Source: CAYWLQ01 sp964458775
GTDB lineage: Bacteria; Myxococcota_A; Polyangia; JAAYKL01
Direction of reading: 5' to 3'
Assembly: GCA_964458775.1 (NCBI GenBank)
Contig: CAYWLQ010000009.1
Span: 1-64,000, forward strand
Length of the DNA stretch: 64,000 nt
Position 1 is the first letter of the stretch. Each line of letters begins with the position of its first letter. Under the pieces are notes generated by a model that saw only the letters and a program-made list of their open reading frames with translations, searched no databases and was not told the DNA's origin. Positions 25,388 to 34,262 of the stretch are shown here, piece after piece. The position numbers and the translations under genes were made by a program.

Positions 25388-27088
25388 TTACCATGGATGA
25401 ACCTCGTCTATGATTCTAACAGGACGATCATCTTTTGTATTGGAGGCATTGTTCTTAGAATCATCTTTGGGCTTTGTATTCGGATCATCAGGTTTGGTTT
25501 GTGGTGTATTAACATGGGGACGCAATACGATTTTTTCGGAATGAGTGTTTGATGCGGGTTTTGACTTGTTGTCAGGTAATAATTGAACAACTAGTTTTGT
25601 ATTCTTGTCAAATACTACATCTTTTCGAAAAACTATAAATCCCGAAGCGGTTATTTCTATAGAGTGTTTCTGCTGATCGTACGGTACATGCAAATTTACG
25701 GATCCAAGAGGATTGAGAACACCGTCAATGGAGACTTGTGCATTGGGAGGCGATACATCAATTTCTAAAGCGACTGTTTGATTTGCAAAAGAAAGTGTCG
25801 CTTTTTCATTTTCAGTTTTTGTGTCCCTGCTATTTTTGTCAATAGTATTTGTATTATCCACAGAAGACGGACTCTTTTCATTAACAACACCTGTTTCAGC
25901 CGGAAGTGTTGTAACTAGGGGAGTTAAAGGTGTTTCTTTTTTGTCGGCTTGATTGTTCTGAACCAAGAGTTGGTAAGCTGCTATTGCCAAGATCATAGCT
26001 GCTATTGTCAGAGCGGCAATAATCACTCCAAATCCTCTGTTTTGTTTCGGTTTGCTGATAGTCTCTGTCAATTGCAGAGATGTATTGTCAGTCTGATAGT
26101 TTCCAGTTTGTAAATCAAAAGAAGAGCTAAGTGCAGAATCTCTAAAACGTGTTACTCCCAAACCGGTTTGGCAAGCTGTATTTGGTGAGAATTGATTAAT
26201 AGCCCTCCTAAAAGAGGCAGCATCTGCAAATCTTTTGCCTGGATTTTTTTCAATGGCCTGCATTACAGCATCGGATAATGCAGGCGGAATTGAGGGCACC
26301 AACTCACAAGGACTCGGAGGTGTCTCTCCGATAATCTTCAGAAGAAGCATTGTAAGTGCTTTTTCTTCAAAAGCAGTTTTACCTGTCAAAATTCTGTAGA
26401 GAATTAGTCCGACAGAGAAGATGTCGGTATGGTGAGTAATATTTGTTTCACCGCGAGCCTGTTCGGGTGACATATATGAAGGAGTTCCTAGAAGTTCGCC
26501 GGTACGTGTCAAACCTTCATGTTCACTCTCTTCTTCTTTAATTTTAGAAATTCCAAAATCTACAAGTTTAACATAGTCTTCTGCATCTCGATTACAGACC
26601 AAAAAGATATTCGCCGGTTTTAGGTCACGATGAATAATCCCCTTTGAATGAGCAGCTTCCAATGCTGATAATACTTGTATAGTAATATGACAAGCTCTTT
26701 CGGGATCAAGTCGCTTTCCATCTGCCAGACATGTTGCTAGATCTATCCCATCAAGATATTCCATAACAATATAGAGTTCGCCGCTTTCAGTGAATCCCAT
26801 ATCTGTGACATCAACGATGTGATCATGACCGATTGCAGAGGCAGCTTGTGCTTCACGACGAAAACGCTCCGCAACACCTGGGTCATGCGCATACTCTGCA
26901 TGTAGTAGTTTTATGGCTAGTCTACGATTTATAAGTTTGTGTTTAGCCTCATAGACTACCCCCATGCCGCCTCGTCCGAGCATACGAACAAGCTCATATT
27001 TTTTTTCAAGAATTCGACCAATATAGGGGTCGGCCAGTTGTGTATCTCTCAATCGAACATCTCCGCTGAATCCATTAAATGGTCGCAA
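25388..27088 (-). CDS. Ser/Thr protein kinase with TM and PEGA domain
   Basis: 566 residues. Hanks kinase domain ~31-300 with intact Gly loop (LGRGGMGVVY), Lys (LAIKLLH), HRDLKPAN at ~154, DFG at ~177 and SPEQ activation segment. A single TM at ~352-376 is followed by a Lys/Thr-rich stalk, a PEGA domain (~440-506: IDVSPPNAQVSIDG) and a Pro/Asp tail. The kinase is thus cytosolic and the PEGA domain periplasmic, where such domains bind wall or surface ligands. The only upstream start is TTG at 27088, which overlaps the 3' end of the pyrB-pyrI gene by 40 nt; the true start is therefore uncertain. No Met occurs before the Gly loop. Confidence 0.87.
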   Translation of the reverse strand: MRPFNGFSGDVRLRDTQLADPYIGRILEKKYELVRMLGRGGMGVVYEAKHKLINRRLAIKLLHAEYAHDPGVAERFRREAQAASAIGHDHIVDVTDMGFTESGELYIVMEYLDGIDLATCLADGKRLDPERACHITIQVLSALEAAHSKGIIHRDLKPANIFLVCNRDAEDYVKLVDFGISKIKEEESEHEGLTRTGELLGTPSYMSPEQARGETNITHHTDIFSVGLILYRILTGKTAFEEKALTMLLLKIIGETPPSPCELVPSIPPALSDAVMQAIEKNPGKRFADAASFRRAINQFSPNTACQTGLGVTRFRDSALSSSFDLQTGNYQTDNTSLQLTETISKPKQNRGFGVIIAALTIAAMILAIAAYQLLVQNNQADKKETPLTPLVTTLPAETGVVNEKSPSSVDNTNTIDKNSRDTKTENEKATLSFANQTVALEIDVSPPNAQVSIDGVLNPLGSVNLHVPYDQQKHSIEITASGFIVFRKDVVFDKNTKLVVQLLPDNKSKPASNTHSEKIVLRPHVNTPQTKPDDPNTKPKDDSKNNASNTKDDRPVRIIDEVHPW

Positions 27089-28548
27089 TATGCACAGCTT
27101 ACAGTATTCTCTCCTCGTTTTATCATCATAGGCTCAACAGATTCATTATGCGATACATGAGTAATGCATAGGCTGTTGGGGCAAGATATTTGAGGAATTC
27201 CTGTCATTCGACAGGGAAGTCGAAGTTGCATTTTGCGAACCACCTGTCCGCTTTTTATTATGTTAATGCGACATCCTGGTGAAATCGCTGCAACAGATCT
27301 CATTTCATCTTCTGTAAGTTCTCGACCTTCAATCATCAGTATTCCTTTAACTGCATCGGGTCTTCTAATCGATTTTACAGTTCCTGCGCGATAAATATCA
27401 CGTCGTTCACGCACCTGAAGCAGTCTGATCAACAACTCTTCCTGATAGGCTTTTACATGGTCAATAACTACTCCATAATCACGGATTGGTCGTATTGAGA
27501 ACTCAGTTCTGACCGGTTTTACAACCACCGGGAGGTCCTCAATAAATTCTGCTTCTTCTCCCGCCTCTTTCCATCTTTCGCCGTTATAGTCAGAACCCAA
27601 TAGACCTAGAGATAGGGCCAATTCTACAAGTCGTGTCGGAACACCGTTTCCGGCCTGTCGCTTATAGATTGACTTGGGATGACTGTCCAATGCAGATGTT
27701 ATTGAAGGCCATGTTTTGTCAATTGGTAAGGGATGCATAAGGCCGAATGATTCCCTTGTTGTTTTCATCATCTTTGGTGTAAATTCACAATCCGCCTTCG
27801 CTCGGTCAAGTTCTTGTTGGTCAGGTATGCGTTCTTTCTGAATTCGAGTTTGATAAAGAATATCAACTTTATTTGCCATTTCTGCTAAGGACCCATATAT
27901 CTTTATCTCTACTCCGGCGTTTCTTGCCATTTCTGCAAATATTGGAGGAAGTGACAGATTTGTTGGAGAAAACATATGCAACCGTACTCCCGAAAACTTA
28001 GTAAGTGCGTTTACAAGGGAATGAACAGTTCTTCCGTATTTCAAATCCCCAGCCACACCTATATCAAAATCCTCCAATCGACCGAGGTGCTCCCTAATGG
28101 TAAACAAATCCAAAATTGTTTGTGTCGGATGTTCATGCTTGCCGTCACCGGCGTTGAAAACCGGAATCTCAAGATGACGAGCTGCCAACCTTGCGGATCC
28201 GTCTAAATGATGACGAATGATTAGCACATCACAATTGTAAGCTTCATACATATCTAAGGTATGCCGAAGAGACTCGCCCTTTTGTACGGAAGTTCCCTCC
28301 GTACTCGAAAATCCGGTAACGCTTAAACCTAGGCGCATTGCTGCTATTTCAAAGCTGGTTCTGGTTCGCGTTGAATTTTCATAGAACAAAAGAGCTGCAA
28401 TAAGATCTTTGTTAGCAGCTAAACGATATATATCAGTATTTCTGGCAAAAAGGGCGGTTTTCATAATCTGAGCTTGGTCCATAATATAAAGAAGCTCTTC
28501 TTTAGTAAATTGATGAATGTCTGTAAAATCTCTGTTTATGAACTGCAT
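27049..28548 (-). CDS. pyrB: Aspartate carbamoyltransferase, fused catalytic (PyrB) and regulatory (PyrI) chains
   Basis: First committed step of pyrimidine synthesis: carbamoyl phosphate plus aspartate. 499 residues. Residues ~1-315 are PyrB with the carbamoyl-phosphate loop YENSTRTRTSFEIA, the SxxKGES loop (SVQKGES), GDGKHEHPTQTILDLF and MHPLPIDKTW. After a linker, residues ~345-499 match PyrI: an N-terminal allosteric part (IRPIRDYGVVIDHV) and a zinc site formed by CPNSLC and CAYC. Fusions of this kind are known from a few lineages such as Thermotoga; most bacteria have separate chains. AAGGAT precedes the ATG. The downstream kinase gene overlaps its end. Confidence 0.9.
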   Translation of the reverse strand: MQFINRDFTDIHQFTKEELLYIMDQAQIMKTALFARNTDIYRLAANKDLIAALLFYENSTRTRTSFEIAAMRLGLSVTGFSSTEGTSVQKGESLRHTLDMYEAYNCDVLIIRHHLDGSARLAARHLEIPVFNAGDGKHEHPTQTILDLFTIREHLGRLEDFDIGVAGDLKYGRTVHSLVNALTKFSGVRLHMFSPTNLSLPPIFAEMARNAGVEIKIYGSLAEMANKVDILYQTRIQKERIPDQQELDRAKADCEFTPKMMKTTRESFGLMHPLPIDKTWPSITSALDSHPKSIYKRQAGNGVPTRLVELALSLGLLGSDYNGERWKEAGEEAEFIEDLPVVVKPVRTEFSIRPIRDYGVVIDHVKAYQEELLIRLLQVRERRDIYRAGTVKSIRRPDAVKGILMIEGRELTEDEMRSVAAISPGCRINIIKSGQVVRKMQLRLPCRMTGIPQISCPNSLCITHVSHNESVEPMMIKRGENTVSCAYCDHLMDSAEMFD

Positions 28549-28796
28549 AGATATCCTTTTTGCTCACAAGTTGCTTATATATGGAAAACCGAGGTATATG
28601 GAGACGGTCATTGAATTTTGCCCGCTCTTCTTTACCTTAAGTAGTTTTATCAGGAAATCTTAGAACGCCCAATCATAAGAAATCGAAAAATAAATTATAT
28701 GCCTTTTTGTTTAGGTGTTAGTTATAAACACAAGACAAACAATGCAAAAATTGTCCTTGGATTGTCATTGGCATGTGGTGTAAAAAAAACCTAGAC

Positions 28797-28805
28797 TGTG
28801 AATAA
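28797..28805 (-). promoter_or_regulatory. DnaA-box-like site 1
   Basis: TGTGAATAA, the reverse complement of TTATTCACA, fits the relaxed DnaA consensus TTATNCACA exactly. Confidence 0.45.
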
Positions 28806-28973
28806 CTTTTATTCATTGACTTGGCTGCGTTTCTCATATATTAGCCTCATTCTTATTTTTCAAGTATGCAAAGGACACCCTTGTTGTCAAATTATCGATA
28901 ATATTCAGTATGTTACGCTTGTTGTCTGTTTTTGATAACAAACTTTAAGGTTAACAACATTGTTTCAGCCTCC

Positions 28974-28993
28974 CTGTGGATAACCTGTGGACA
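28974..28993 (-). promoter_or_regulatory. Tandem DnaA-box-like sites 2 and 3
   Basis: TGTGGATAA (28974-28982) is the exact complement of the strongest DnaA box TTATCCACA. A second copy with one mismatch, TGTGGACAA, begins 11 bp later (28985-28993), one helical turn away in the same orientation. Confidence 0.5.
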
Positions 28994-29029
28994 AATCGTG
29001 TAAAAGGTCATTTTATTGAATCATCACGG

Positions 29030-29038
29030 ATATACACA
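29030..29038 (+). promoter_or_regulatory. DnaA-box-like site 4 (one mismatch)
   Basis: ATATACACA differs from TTATNCACA only at the first base and lies 37 bp after the tandem pair, in the opposite orientation. Confidence 0.3.
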
Positions 29039-29189
29039 AAATCGAGTATGTCCAATTCATTGCGGTTAACTTACTGTTGGTGATAGACTGCTATTGTAAT
29101 GCTGATGACAGTCAAAATAGATTATTCTTTCACTCGACAATTTGCGATTGTTCATTCATTTTTCAACATAACGTTTTTGAGGTTGAAAT

Positions 29190-29852
29190 TTGAATAAACT
29201 CGTAAAAACTCTGTCTACTGTAAAGAAGGAAGCACCTGAACAAACCACAGATGCTTTAACTGATTTGAAGCTTGTGGAGCGTTCGAGAAAAGGTGATGAC
29301 ACAGCGTTTGCAGAACTGGTCGTGCGATATCAGAATAAAGTATATTCGATCGCATTAGGAATGATAAAGAATAGAGAAGATGCCATGGATATAACACAAG
29401 ATGCTTTTGTAAAGGTCCACCGGTATCTAGATAATTTTCAAGGAAACTCAAGCTTTTATACCTGGCTCTATAGAATTGTAATTAATCTATGCATAGATCA
29501 CATTCGCAAAGAAGGTCGAAGAGCAAATACTGATTTTGATGAGAAGCATTTGTATTCAAGTGAAACTAATGAAAACAATGATATTCTGCCTCATAATTCA
29601 GACAATAATCCATCCAAACTTCTTGGAAGGAAAGAAATGGCTTTAAGAATTCAGGATGCTGTAAATGATCTTCCAGAATATCATAGAGCAGTCATAGTAA
29701 TGAGAGAGATAGAGGGACTTTCCTACACTGAAATGGCAAAAACAATGAAGGTATCAAAAGGGACAATAATGTCGCGACTGCACCATGCCCGTCAAAAACT
29801 GAAAAAATCCCTGGAACCGTATTTGGAGGGGGAGTTGCTGATACAAGAGTAG
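29190..29852 (+). CDS. ECF sigma factor (RpoE-like)
   Basis: 220 residues. Region 2 (FAELVVRYQNKVYSIALGMI, then DAMDITQDAFVKVHRYLDNF and FYTWLYRIVINLCID) and region 4 (LPEYHRAVIVMREIEGLSYTEMA, with GTIMSRLHHARQKLKK) are typical of RpoE-type ECF sigmas. The TTG start at 29190 has GAGG about 8 nt upstream. The next gene, 9 bp downstream, encodes a one-TM protein with an anti-sigma-like N-terminus, so the pair is probably an envelope-stress circuit. Confidence 0.9.
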   Translation: MNKLVKTLSTVKKEAPEQTTDALTDLKLVERSRKGDDTAFAELVVRYQNKVYSIALGMIKNREDAMDITQDAFVKVHRYLDNFQGNSSFYTWLYRIVINLCIDHIRKEGRRANTDFDEKHLYSSETNENNDILPHNSDNNPSKLLGRKEMALRIQDAVNDLPEYHRAVIVMREIEGLSYTEMAKTMKVSKGTIMSRLHHARQKLKKSLEPYLEGELLIQE

Positions 29853-29861
29853 GAGCGTGAA

Positions 29862-30404
29862 ATGAAAAACATAACACAGAAGCTGATTGAACAATATGCA
29901 GATGGAGAATTGCCTTTGAATAAGGCAAAAACAGTAAAAACGCTCCTTGATAACTCCAGTAATGTAGATTTGTCCGTTGAGGAAATCAAACGTATAGGTT
30001 CTTTATTAAGGCTAATGAATGAAGAAACCGCAAAAGATGTATCGTTTGACGGATTGGCTGATAAGGTTCTTGCAGAGATTAAAACCGATAGAACCTCATT
30101 ATCATATGCGGAGAAATTAAAGGTTTGGTTATCTGAAGTTATAGAAAATAGACGTGGTATATGGATTCCGGCTTCCGCTATCGCATGTGCTGCATGTTTG
30201 GCCGCTGTCTTGCTTCCGTCATTGTCTCCGTCAACAACAGCTAATTCCCATACGTTTGATACAAATATTGTTTTGCACTCGACAGTTTCCGGAAAAGGAT
30301 CTCATATAGCAACTGTGGATTTCGGTATGGAGTCCGGATTACAATATGCGGTTGAAGATGGAATGGGAAATCGCGTAGGTGTGGTTTGGATATTGGAGAA
30401 ATAG
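29862..30404 (+). CDS. Putative membrane-anchored anti-sigma factor
   Basis: 180 residues. The N-terminus (ITQKLIEQYADGELPLNKA) has the LxxYxDGEL signature of anti-sigma domains of the zf-HC2/RseA-like class, but the zinc ligands HxxxCxxC are absent. A single TM lies at about residues 100-121, leaving ~60 residues outside the membrane. It is located directly behind the ECF sigma gene, as expected for its antagonist. Function is inferred from context and the short motif. Confidence 0.65.
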   Translation: MKNITQKLIEQYADGELPLNKAKTVKTLLDNSSNVDLSVEEIKRIGSLLRLMNEETAKDVSFDGLADKVLAEIKTDRTSLSYAEKLKVWLSEVIENRRGIWIPASAIACAACLAAVLLPSLSPSTTANSHTFDTNIVLHSTVSGKGSHIATVDFGMESGLQYAVEDGMGNRVGVVWILEK

Positions 30405-30432
30405 ATATTAATTTAGGCGATTTGGGAAAAAA

Positions 30433-30918
30433 ATGGATGCTGTAAAAATAAGAAAAATATTTGTCATTGTACAAGCATTGTCATTAATGGCAGTTTTCCA
30501 TATCGCGGATGCAGCGATTGCTGCTACAAAATGCGAGATTCTCTCAATAAAAGCTTCTTCAGACGGCAAGGGTGTTGATCCGGCGGTAGCAAGATATGCC
30601 AAAATTTTCAAAAACGAACCCTTTGCTAAGTTTAACAGCTTTGCATTGATTGATCGACAACCGGTTGATATTGAGCTTAATGTTCCTAAAAATCTTAAGT
30701 TACCGGAAAATATTTCTGCATCTTTAAAACTTAACAAGTATTCTGATGGTAAATTTGATTTAACTTTAGCACTTTCACGTTTGTCTAAATCTCCTGTTAA
30801 CATTAACGGAATTGCCTCTCCGGGAAGTCCCATATTTGCTGCCGGAATGAAGAGCGATAACGGTATATGGATTTTCGGCGTTGTTTGTGATGGACCTGAA
30901 GTCGGCATAACTCCTTGA
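30433..30918 (+). CDS. Exported protein of unknown function
   Basis: 161 residues with an N-terminal signal peptide (FVIVQALSLMAVFHIADAAIA). The mature part contains AKIFKNEPFAKFNSFALID and two beta-rich segments with the spacing of small deltaproteobacterial exported proteins that I cannot assign to a named family. It lies 28 bp after the anti-sigma gene and probably belongs to the same operon, so it may be a target or sensor of that stress circuit. Confidence 0.6.
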   Translation: MDAVKIRKIFVIVQALSLMAVFHIADAAIAATKCEILSIKASSDGKGVDPAVARYAKIFKNEPFAKFNSFALIDRQPVDIELNVPKNLKLPENISASLKLNKYSDGKFDLTLALSRLSKSPVNINGIASPGSPIFAAGMKSDNGIWIFGVVCDGPEVGITP

Positions 30919-30981
30919 TTTGTTATATAAGCAGTTCAAAACTTGACTCTCTTTCATTAACCTTCGATTCTGACCTTTAGA

Positions 30982-32307
30982 ATGATGTTGCCGTTAAAAT
31001 TGCGGACACCTTTGACTAATATTGTTTGTTTCATTCTTTTGACAGGATCTGTTTGTTTCTCACAAACGGTTCTGTCAGACAGTTCACTTGATTTACAAAG
31101 CAGTTTGGAGATTGGCATTGTCTCCTTAGATGAAGATATCTTCGTCTTAACTAATATTGAACAACATATATCGGTTAAAGGTTTTTCAGTTGTGTTTTCG
31201 GGTCCTTTTAGATTACGAATTGTTGATCACGAACCAAGCGATTTAGGTGTCCTTCGAAGTCAAGATTGGGATGAACCTTCTGATTTTGCCAGGATTGTTC
31301 CCGTTCTGTCTTTTATGAGAAAATTTGAAAGCGGTTTGATAGATTTTAGTGCAGGGCAATTAAATGGAGTATCAATTGGTAACGAAACTATTGTATCCAA
31401 ATACTTCAACTCTGTTGATATGGATAGATATAAGGGGGGTATTCATCTTCAAGGAGAATACAGATTTAACGGTGCGGAATTACTTGTAGATGATATTGTA
31501 TCTCCCAATATTGGTGCTTTGCGTTTGTATCTTGCTCCAATTTCTTGGTTTTCAGACACAGAATGGTCTGACAGACTGCAACTGTGTTTTTTGTCAGGAA
31601 TTGATTTTAGATCTCCGCTTAGAGCCTATGACAACGGGATACACACTTTTTTTACCGGCGGCGGAGAAATAGATCTGCGTCTGATAGAGCGAGAACGATT
31701 ATTGCTTGGAAACTATTTTGTAACAGCTGCTATGAACGGAGATATTGGTCTTCATTTAGGTATGACGCTGAATTGGAGCATTCTTTCTTCCGACAAACTC
31801 GGTCTGTTTTTAAAAGGAGAATACCGATATTCCGGACCAAAGTATTTTCCTGCATTATTCAATCCTTTTTATGACTATAATAGATTTCATTTTACTAAAA
31901 CCGATTCTCCTCCAAATGCTACCTTTGCTGATCATGCAGTTTTTGGATCCGGGGAATCTTTTGCCCATGGATTTATGGCAGAGATTTTGTTTGAGTGGAG
32001 AAACAAGCTTCAAATTAGTGCAAGATATGACACAGCAGGAAGAGATCGTCTTCATTGGATAATGTTTCAATTGGGAGTTTTTCCACTAAAAGGATATCAA
32101 ATAAAGGGATTTTTTGCCGGACAGAGCATTGAGGGATCTCAATGGATGTTTAGTGAAAATCCGATATTTGGAATTGAGGCAAGGGGGAAAATATGGAAAC
32201 CTATTGATTTGTTTTTCTTTTTCACTAGACGATGGCGAAACATTCCCGAAGATAACAGATCGGCAAACGAATTGGGCGGCGGAATAGGATGTTATGTGTC
32301 ATATTAA
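30982..32307 (+). CDS. Predicted outer-membrane beta-barrel protein
   Basis: 441 residues: signal peptide (IVCFILLTGSVCFS), then many short amphipathic strands (LDLQSSLEIGIVSL, FRLRIVDHEPSD, IHLQGEYRFNG, GLFLKGEYRYSG, MFQLGVFPLKGYQIKGFFAG) ending with an aromatic-rich C-terminus (GGGIGCYVSY). No family recognised. It follows the ECF-sigma cluster on the same strand, 63 bp after the exported protein, and may be an outer-membrane member of that regulon. Confidence 0.6.
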   Translation: MMLPLKLRTPLTNIVCFILLTGSVCFSQTVLSDSSLDLQSSLEIGIVSLDEDIFVLTNIEQHISVKGFSVVFSGPFRLRIVDHEPSDLGVLRSQDWDEPSDFARIVPVLSFMRKFESGLIDFSAGQLNGVSIGNETIVSKYFNSVDMDRYKGGIHLQGEYRFNGAELLVDDIVSPNIGALRLYLAPISWFSDTEWSDRLQLCFLSGIDFRSPLRAYDNGIHTFFTGGGEIDLRLIERERLLLGNYFVTAAMNGDIGLHLGMTLNWSILSSDKLGLFLKGEYRYSGPKYFPALFNPFYDYNRFHFTKTDSPPNATFADHAVFGSGESFAHGFMAEILFEWRNKLQISARYDTAGRDRLHWIMFQLGVFPLKGYQIKGFFAGQSIEGSQWMFSENPIFGIEARGKIWKPIDLFFFFTRRWRNIPEDNRSANELGGGIGCYVSY

Positions 32308-32427
32308 TATAATAGGGAGACTGCGGCAGTTGCTGTCGGAGATTTTCTTTATGAAAATGTGCATTTACATATTGCACTGCAACTGTTAGCATGAAACTCA
32401 GGTATCTGAACCTGAAGAGGTACACCA

Positions 32428-34212
32428 GTGGATAGATGTCCTCATTGCAGTCAGAGTCATGCCGGCACTAATCATTTCTGTCCTGTGACGGGATTGCCTG
32501 TCGCACTAGGGCCGAGATTGTTGTCGGCGAAATTGCTGGATAAGTACACTGTTATCAACATTCTAGGAGAAGGCCCGATTGGCATCGTTCTTGAAGTTGA
32601 GGATATTGTTACTCGTATACGCTACGCAGCCAAGCTTATTCATCCTCGTTTTACCAAGGGTCCTAACATAGCCGAAAACCTTATTAAGGATATAAAACAA
32701 GTCCAGTCCGTTTCTTGTGACAATATTGCACAAATAGTCAAGGTGGGAAGGGATTCAGGCGCTGCCGTAGTGGTTATTCGAGAACTTATGATAGGAGAGT
32801 GTCTTTCATCCAGAATAGAGAATATCGGTCAATTTGCAGTTAAGCCTGCAATCGAAATAACCCGTGAAATATTGACAGCATTACATGCTATTCATCAAAT
32901 AGGTGTATTGAACTTGGATCTTTCACCATCCGACGTCTTTTTAATATCGGGAGCAAAAGGTACTCAAGTCAAATTGGTGGATATTGGAGAGCGCCATGTT
33001 AAAGCTTCTCTTCCAAGCGATTTCTCCGAAGCGGTAGGCTACAAATATTTTGCACCTGAACAACTTGATAAAAGTCGTCAACCCAACTTCCGTTCGGATA
33101 TTTACGCAGCGGGAATGATTCTCTATCAGATGCTGACAGGAACTGTACCTGTCGGTGACCCTATTCCGCCAAAAGATTGTAGAAAAGATATCTCTGATGA
33201 TCTTTCTCAAGCGGTACTCAAAGCGATATCTTCGGTTCCCGGTCAGAGACATCAGACCGCACAAGAATTTATACGCGATTTGGATGCTGTGCTTGTAGAA
33301 ACTTCAAAAAGCGGAAATACAGGTTCTGTATCTAAGATACCTGCTGTTATAGTTCGAGACAATTCTTCTTTGAATGCAAAACCTGTTTCAGATGCTGTTG
33401 AAACTGAACCTGTTGCAAAAGCAACATCATCAGAAGAAGTCGTTGTTCCAAAACAAAAAAACCAATCAGAAACCGCTTCCGTAATTGTAGAGATGCCGGA
33501 GATAGAAATTCCTCGTTCTCCAACAAAAACAATAGCCGTAATTGCTTTGTTGTTACTCCTAGCGGGCGTTGCCGCTTGGTTTTTTGTAATAAAAGACTTT
33601 GACACATCAACATCTGAGCCATCGTTGCCTGAGGTTCAAATAACAATAGAGGTATCTCCTTCTGATGCTACGGTCTTTGCGGACGGAAAGAAAGTTTCCG
33701 GTTCTCCGGCGGTTTTGCGGCTTCCGGCAGATAACAGTCTTCATACAATAGCAGTTAAGGCAGATGGATATGAGTCTATTGAGCGCGATGTTCGCCTGGA
33801 TCGATCAAAAACAGTGAAAATTGAACTTATGGAAATAATACAACCTGATGAACCTTCTGACTCCAATATTGCCGCTGCTCCTATTTTGACAGAGGCTCGA
33901 AACCTTGACGCAGAAAAGGGTACAATCGAATCTGATACAGCTGACATCAAGAATGTCAGCAAAGAGGAAAAAGCCGTCAAAGCCGAACTTTCAAACAAAA
34001 GTTCGGTTGGAACGAGATCTGCCTCAACAGGAAAAAAAGCGGACACAAAGAAAACAACAGTTTCAACCAAACCTGCTGTTGACTCAGTCGTAAAATCAAA
34101 AAAGACATCAGTAGAAAAACCGAGTAATCCTGTTGCTAAAGTACCTAATGATGAGGAACCGCCCAAAACAAAGAATTTGGAGGGTTTTCGAACAGTCAAT
34201 CCGTTTGAGTAA
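32428..34212 (+). CDS. Zinc-ribbon pseudokinase with TM and PEGA domain
   Basis: 594 residues. GTG start with GAAGAGG 7 nt upstream. The N-terminus has a CPHC...CPVTG zinc-ribbon-like pair. Residues ~39-290 are a Hanks-kinase fold with Gly loop (LGEGPIGIV) and Lys (AAKLIHP), but the catalytic loop HRDLKPxN reads LNLDLSPSD (His, Arg, Lys and Asn changed) and DFG reads DIG. It is thus a likely pseudokinase, though the catalytic Asp remains. TM at ~368-389, PEGA domain at ~404-468 (IEVSPSDATVFADG), then a long Ser/Lys/Thr tail. It is followed 50 bp later by a TPR-PEGA gene, suggesting a joint sensory system. Confidence 0.8.
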   Translation: MDRCPHCSQSHAGTNHFCPVTGLPVALGPRLLSAKLLDKYTVINILGEGPIGIVLEVEDIVTRIRYAAKLIHPRFTKGPNIAENLIKDIKQVQSVSCDNIAQIVKVGRDSGAAVVVIRELMIGECLSSRIENIGQFAVKPAIEITREILTALHAIHQIGVLNLDLSPSDVFLISGAKGTQVKLVDIGERHVKASLPSDFSEAVGYKYFAPEQLDKSRQPNFRSDIYAAGMILYQMLTGTVPVGDPIPPKDCRKDISDDLSQAVLKAISSVPGQRHQTAQEFIRDLDAVLVETSKSGNTGSVSKIPAVIVRDNSSLNAKPVSDAVETEPVAKATSSEEVVVPKQKNQSETASVIVEMPEIEIPRSPTKTIAVIALLLLLAGVAAWFFVIKDFDTSTSEPSLPEVQITIEVSPSDATVFADGKKVSGSPAVLRLPADNSLHTIAVKADGYESIERDVRLDRSKTVKIELMEIIQPDEPSDSNIAAAPILTEARNLDAEKGTIESDTADIKNVSKEEKAVKAELSNKSSVGTRSASTGKKADTKKTTVSTKPAVDSVVKSKKTSVEKPSNPVAKVPNDEEPPKTKNLEGFRTVNPFE

Positions 34213-34262
34213 AATGATCTTGTGCAAGAATGTAGAAAAAAATTGATGTGAGAGGAGAGTAA

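Larger units (their letters stand above)
28549..29189 (+). other. 641-bp gene-free region with DnaA-box-like sites
   Basis: Long AT-rich intergenic stretch between divergent pyrB-pyrI and the ECF sigma gene. No ORF with a ribosome-binding site was found. It contains a cluster of DnaA-box-like nonamers (listed separately) and several A/T runs. It may be a double promoter region or a DnaA-binding locus. Confidence 0.5.
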
